Assembly: GCA_036825755.1 (NCBI GenBank)
Contig: DAISXR010000046.1
Coordinates: forward strand, 1 to 26,378
Length of the DNA: 26,378 bases
Origin: JAJFTV01 sp036825755
Lineage (GTDB): Bacteria > Chloroflexota > Anaerolineae > Anaerolineales > Anaerolineaceae
Direction: 5' to 3'
Part shown: piece by piece, positions 23,307 to 26,378 of the stretch
Layout: each line of letters opens with the position of its first letter
Numbering within the stretch: the first letter of the stretch is position 1
The notes under the pieces: model-generated
Told to the model about the DNA's origin: nothing
What the model saw: the letters and a program-made list of their open reading frames with translations, nothing else
Databases searched by the model: none
Position numbers and translations under genes: made by a program

Positions 23307-24939
23307 GGGCCTTCTCGTCCTCAGCCAACCAGATCTGGATAATTTCTGCCACAGTGGCAGGATTTTCTTCCGTCAGGCGCGAAATAATCCGAGCCCGCTG
23401 CTCATCCTCAGGGAATGGTTTGTTCGAAGAAGAAGTATCTTTTGCATCCTGATTACCGGTAGTTTCACCCAATGCCTTCTGGACACTCTCAGAAACAGTA
23501 ACGGGACCCGTCAAACCGGCTTGAGCCAGTGACGGTCCAACCGGCATCAGGATGGGTTTCCAGGCAGCTTTGGAAGCCATACGCAGGTTCTTCAATACCT
23601 TGCTGAAGTAAATGAACAGAACGATCAGCAGCGCCCCGGCAGCTACGTAAGTGCCGATCTGAATGTATAAATCGGTCTTCGCATCATCTGCCATGGCAGT
23701 TTCCTGCTCGTCGTAATACGTCCGATCGAATGCAATGGTATTCACCGCCACAGTATCCCCGCGATTGGCATCGATACCGGCTGCGGCGATGACAGCGGAT
23801 TTGATCATATCCAGTTGCGCGTTATCGGTCACCGAGTCGACCATGACTGCCAGGGAAATGTTCTTCACCTGACCCGGGGTAAAAACCTCATGGGTCTGCA
23901 CCTGCGAGATCTCATAATTGTTGACCTGCTCGGTGTGGTAATAGTCGTTGGCAGTGGATGTTGCCGCTGTGGTGGTGGCTGCCGGGGTGGGCAAGTTGGA
24001 TGCCGCACCGGGTACGCCGCCGGCGGTGCCGGCTGCGCTGCCATACCCTTCCGAGATGGTTTGCTCGCTGCGCAAAACCGTCTGGGTGGGATCATACAGA
24101 TTGGAGGTCACTTCCTTTTGCGACCAGTCCATGACCACATTGGCTTCAACAGCCGCCCGGTTTGGGCCTAAAATCGAATCCAGCAGGTTCTGTACCTTGC
24201 GTTGAATTTCGGAAGCGGCTGCGATTTCAGCGGCTCTTTGATTATCAGACGCCGAAGCATTGGCCTCTTCATCATCGGTTCCAGAGACGCTGGCCAGTTC
24301 ATTACGGTTTGCGTCTACAATGACTACATTTTCGGGCTTTAAGCCCTCCACACTGAAAGCCACCAGGTTGGCAATCGCCTTCACCTGATCGGCATCGAGA
24401 TATCCACCAGATTTTTCCTTGATGATGACCGATGCGGTGGTGGGTGATTGATCGCCAGTCAGCAGTGACTTTTCAGGGGTCACCACATGGACGCGCACCG
24501 ATTCAACCGCATCCAGACTGCCAATGGTACGTTCCAGTTCACCTTCCAACGCCCGTTGATAATTCACCTTTTGAGTGAACTCTGTCATTCCCAGGGTGCT
24601 TTCACTGAAAATTTCATATCCCACGGTGCTGCTTTCAGGGAGACCTTCTGTCGCCATGGCAAGACGCACATCGTACACCTTTTCGGATTCCACCATGATG
24701 GTCCCGGATCCCTTAAGCTGGTACGAAATGCCCATCTCATCCAGTTGCTGGACTATTTTGCCGGCATCTTCATCACTCAGCCCTGAATATGCAACTGAAA
24801 AAGATGGGGTATTGGCCCATCCAATCAGCAGCCCCACTACCACGATGGCAACCAGCAATAACGCCACCAGGGTGATTTTTTTGGAGACCGGTGTTTTTTT
24901 CCAGACGATGGAAGCCTGTTCCTGGAGTTGATTTGCCAT
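23299..24939 (-). CDS. fliF: Flagellar MS-ring protein FliF
   Basis: A 546-residue membrane protein forming the MS ring on which the rotor, rod and export gate are built. The first membrane span is at about 21-41, the second near 425-450 (QIGTYVAAGALLIVLFIYFSKVL). Between them lie the ring-building motifs: SVAYSGLSDEDAGKIVQQLDEMGISYQL (47-74), QKVNYQRALEGELERTIGSLDAVESVRVHVVTPEKSLL, and the NVVIVDANRNELAS segment. A Gly/Ala/Thr-rich loop sits near 300-325. The C-terminal tail (NPATVAEIIQIWLAED) should bind FliG. AGGAAG upstream of the ATG at 24939 supports the start. The stop overlaps fliG. Confidence 0.95.
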   Translation of the reverse strand: MANQLQEQASIVWKKTPVSKKITLVALLLVAIVVVGLLIGWANTPSFSVAYSGLSDEDAGKIVQQLDEMGISYQLKGSGTIMVESEKVYDVRLAMATEGLPESSTVGYEIFSESTLGMTEFTQKVNYQRALEGELERTIGSLDAVESVRVHVVTPEKSLLTGDQSPTTASVIIKEKSGGYLDADQVKAIANLVAFSVEGLKPENVVIVDANRNELASVSGTDDEEANASASDNQRAAEIAAASEIQRKVQNLLDSILGPNRAAVEANVVMDWSQKEVTSNLYDPTQTVLRSEQTISEGYGSAAGTAGGVPGAASNLPTPAATTTAATSTANDYYHTEQVNNYEISQVQTHEVFTPGQVKNISLAVMVDSVTDNAQLDMIKSAVIAAAGIDANRGDTVAVNTIAFDRTYYDEQETAMADDAKTDLYIQIGTYVAAGALLIVLFIYFSKVLKNLRMASKAAWKPILMPVGPSLAQAGLTGPVTVSESVQKALGETTGNQDAKDTSSSNKPFPEDEQRARIISRLTEENPATVAEIIQIWLAEDEKARG

Positions 24940-24967
24940 AATGATTCTTCCTGATCGATTAACTCAA

Positions 24968-25273
24968 CTAAACCTGCATCCGCATCATTTCCTGGTACGC
25001 CTCAACCAGCTTGTCGCGGATAGAAATGGCCACTTTGAAATTCACATCGTTTTCCTGCAAGCCGATGATGACATCGTGCAGATCCACATCCTCACCCATC
25101 ACAAACTGGTTCACCAGGTTGTCAGCATTCTGTTGTGACTCGTTGAGACCAGAAAGTAAATTCTCAAAGGTGTTGCCGACCTTATCAACCGCACTGCTGA
25201 CCGATTGGGTACTCTTAGAGTTCAGTTCGGCGATTTGTTGAATCGTATTCATTGCGACAGGTGTGATTGCCAT
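24968..25273 (-). CDS. fliE: Flagellar hook-basal body complex protein FliE
   Basis: A 101-residue adaptor joining the MS ring to the rod and an early export substrate. The C-terminal half is characteristic: NQFVMGEDVDLHDVIIGLQENDVNFKVAISIRDKLVEAYQEMMRMQV, with the DLHDVII and EAYQEMMRM patterns. The length is usual. It starts six bases after the flgC stop with only a weak ribosome-binding site (GGGG), so translation may depend on coupling to flgC. A later in-frame ATG at 25252 has no better site. Confidence 0.93.
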   Translation of the reverse strand: MAITPVAMNTIQQIAELNSKSTQSVSSAVDKVGNTFENLLSGLNESQQNADNLVNQFVMGEDVDLHDVIIGLQENDVNFKVAISIRDKLVEAYQEMMRMQV

Positions 25274-25279
25274 GCTTCA

Positions 25280-25726
25280 TTACCCCATGATATCCAGAGC
25301 TCTTTGGGCCATACTTTTGGCCGCTTCGATGATGGTGAGATTGGCTTCATATGAACGAGATGCCGAGAGCATATTGGTCATTTCCACCACCGGGTCTACA
25401 TTGGGATACTCAACATAGCCTTCTTCATTGGCATCCGGGTGAGTAGGATCATATACAATGGTGCCGTCGGTTTCATCGGTAATAATTTGACTGACCCGCA
25501 CGCCCCCAGAAGTCTGTCCACCCGCTCCCTGCAGCGCAGAGATAAAAGCAGGACGGAAAGAATCACTTTCCGCCGCTGAAAAAACCACATCCTGCCGCTT
25601 GTAAGGTCCGCCTTCGGCAGTCCGGGTGGTCTGGGCGTTGGCGATATTGTTGGAAATGAGATCCAAACGCATTCGCTGTGCAGTTAACCCTGATGCACCT
25701 ATACGTAAAGCTTCCCAAAAACTCAT
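25280..25726 (-). CDS. flgC: Flagellar rod protein FlgC
   Basis: A 148-residue proximal rod subunit. The N-terminal helix has LTAQRMRLDLISNNIANAQTTRTAEGGPYKRQDVVFSA (about 15-52), the FlgC hallmark. The C-terminal end is GYVEYPNVDPVVEMTNMLSASRSYEANLTIIEAAKSMAQRALDIMG. An in-frame ATG at 25777 would overlap the predicted promoter; the ATG at 25726 has AAGGAG nine bases upstream and fits family length, so it is chosen. It is the first gene of the main transcript, where flgB would normally stand. Confidence 0.94.
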   Translation of the reverse strand: MSFWEALRIGASGLTAQRMRLDLISNNIANAQTTRTAEGGPYKRQDVVFSAAESDSFRPAFISALQGAGGQTSGGVRVSQIITDETDGTIVYDPTHPDANEEGYVEYPNVDPVVEMTNMLSASRSYEANLTIIEAAKSMAQRALDIMG

Positions 25727-25744
25727 CTTTTGCGACTCCTTGAT

Positions 25745-25762
25745 ATGCTGGCATGTTAGCAT
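25745..25762. promoter_or_regulatory. 18-bp imperfect palindrome, candidate operator at the flgC promoter
   Basis: The 18 bases atgctggcatgttagcat form two half-sites matching at 7 of 9 positions, with transition-type differences only. They overlap the proposed -10 element and the likely transcription start of the flagellar operon, a usual place for a repressor site or a 5' leader hairpin. No known regulator is implied. Confidence 0.45.
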
Positions 25763-25785
25763 ATTCAAGAAACGCATTCTGTAAA
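25758..25785 (-). promoter_or_regulatory. Predicted housekeeping-type promoter of the flgC operon
   Basis: On the minus strand TTTACA (25785-25780) is followed after 16 bases by TATGCT (25763-25758), close to the -35 and -10 consensus. It lies about 30 bases upstream of the flgC start codon and just downstream of the fliS terminator. A flagellar sigma factor could use another site in the same interval. Confidence 0.5.
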
Positions 25786-25825
25786 CGGCGGGTGAAGATG
25801 GAATAAATTCTGCGTGAAATGAAAT

Positions 25826-25853
25826 AACGCCAATTTCCCCCTTCTATGGCGTT
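25826..25853. terminator. Terminator between fliS and flgC
   Basis: aacgcca and tggcgtt form a 7-bp perfect stem with a 14-base loop, followed on the minus strand by atttcatttc and on the plus strand by ttgtttatt. It begins 36 bases after the fliS stop and separates fliS from the flgC transcript. The large loop and short T runs leave some doubt. Confidence 0.55.
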
Positions 25854-25888
25854 TTGTTTATTAATTTGTCAGATCCGGCTGTGTTAGT

Positions 25889-26263
25889 TCAGGCAGATCT
25901 CCCTGCACTCACATATTCCGGCTGCGTTGACGAGAACACGTTTCCCGGTTTGACCAGCAGCATCTCTGATTCCTGCCAGGCCGCGCGAAGATCACGCAGG
26001 GTGCGACTGGCCGTTTCAAAGTCTCCGCCACGAATACAATCAAGGCACCACTGGTAGAGCCGGAACAGGCCCATGGAGACCTCGGGGTAATCAAAATTCA
26101 GGGCATCACGTAACACACCAATCGTTTTTACTGTCTTTTCGAAATCTTTCCGATCACAAGATCGGATTGCCAGATCATATGCCATCACGATCAATCGCAT
26201 GGGGCTGGCTCCCATTACATCCTGCTGACGGTATTCCTGACTTCGGTAGTACGATTGATACAT
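25889..26263 (-). CDS. fliS: Flagellin export chaperone FliS
   Basis: A 124-residue helical cytoplasmic chaperone that binds the C-terminus of flagellin and delivers it to the export gate. The N-terminus YYRSQEYRQQDVMGASPMRLIVMAYDLAIRSC (about 6-36) is the typical FliS pattern: a short YxxxQ segment, then a SPxxLIxMxYDxAI helix. The rest fits the four-helix bundle (FRLYQWCLDCIRGGDFETASRTLRDLRAAWQE). GAGGAG is seen seven bases before the ATG at 26263. It is usually co-transcribed with fliD or flagellin, and the gene upstream lies outside the window. Confidence 0.9.
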   Translation of the reverse strand: MYQSYYRSQEYRQQDVMGASPMRLIVMAYDLAIRSCDRKDFEKTVKTIGVLRDALNFDYPEVSMGLFRLYQWCLDCIRGGDFETASRTLRDLRAAWQESEMLLVKPGNVFSSTQPEYVSAGRSA

Positions 26264-26358
26264 TGCTGTCTCCTCACCTGATCCAGATTGTTTCTTATAG
26301 AATCATCTTCGACAGGTCGTTAAATTTCTACATAAAAGTTCTGTAAAAATGCGCCGGA

Positions 26359-26378
26359 TCAGGCAGCGATCTCGAGCA
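26359..26378 (-). CDS. Possible last codons of an upstream minus-strand gene (partial)
   Basis: One minus-strand frame entering from the right edge reads LEIAA and stops at a TGA (26361-26359), 95 bases before fliS. A fliD or flagellin gene commonly precedes fliS, but six codons cannot support any name. The interval 26264-26358 contains the fliS ribosome-binding site and AT-rich sequence without a firm promoter. Confidence 0.2.

Overview
The window comes from a bacterium that looks like a member of the Chloroflexota, probably class Anaerolineae (inference, moderate confidence). The clues are the Thr/Glu/Ala-rich linker behind the lipid-anchor cysteine of the sugar-binding protein, the CUT1 alpha-glucoside ABC transporter next to a stand-alone trehalose synthase, an F420-type luciferase-like oxidoreductase, and a flagellar cluster in which no L/P-ring genes (flgA, flgH, flgI) are seen, as expected of a single-membrane cell. 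No rRNA, tRNA, CRISPR array, insertion sequence or phage gene was found. The sequence is a scaffold with three 100-N gaps.

Region 1 (1-1154): the 3' end of an unidentified plus-strand gene, a strong hairpin terminator, and a minus-strand luciferase-like flavin/F420 oxidoreductase. Region 2 (1155-6600): a plus-strand Opp/Dpp-type peptide ABC operon (binding protein with its N-terminus lost in a gap, two permeases, two ATPases), closed by a terminator. Region 3 (6620-11919, minus strand): an AglE/AglF/AglG-like alpha-glucoside importer followed by trehalose synthase. This suggests uptake of trehalose, maltose or a related glucoside and interconversion of maltose and trehalose. No dedicated importer ATPase is present, so a shared MalK/MsmX-type ATPase is probably encoded elsewhere. 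A 495-base intergenic region upstream carries an inverted repeat and three direct repeats.

Region 4 (12427-26263, all minus strand, reading right to left): fliS, a terminator and a promoter, then flgC-fliE-fliF-fliG-fliH-fliI-fliJ-lytic transglycosylase-flgB-fliK-flgD-TIGR02530-like-flgE-fliK-like-flhX. Many genes overlap by 1-17 bases, so they are probably co-transcribed. They build the MS ring and rotor (FliF, FliG), the export ATPase complex (FliH, FliI, FliJ), the rod (FliE, FlgB, FlgC), the hook and its cap (FlgE, FlgD), length control and export switching (FliK, FliK-like, FlhX), and filament chaperoning (FliS). fliM/fliN, the export gate, motors and flagellin are outside the window.

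Main points of interest: flgB is separated from flgC and sits beside a murein transglycosylase that lacks a signal peptide. A FliK-like/FlhX pair, in which FlhX has lost the FlhB NPTH cleavage motif, ends the cluster. Hairpins bracket flgE and separate both solute-binding-protein genes from their permease genes. Two of the three gaps are flanked by identical 55-base duplications, whose removal restores intact flgD and fliG; they are assembly artefacts rather than real mutations.
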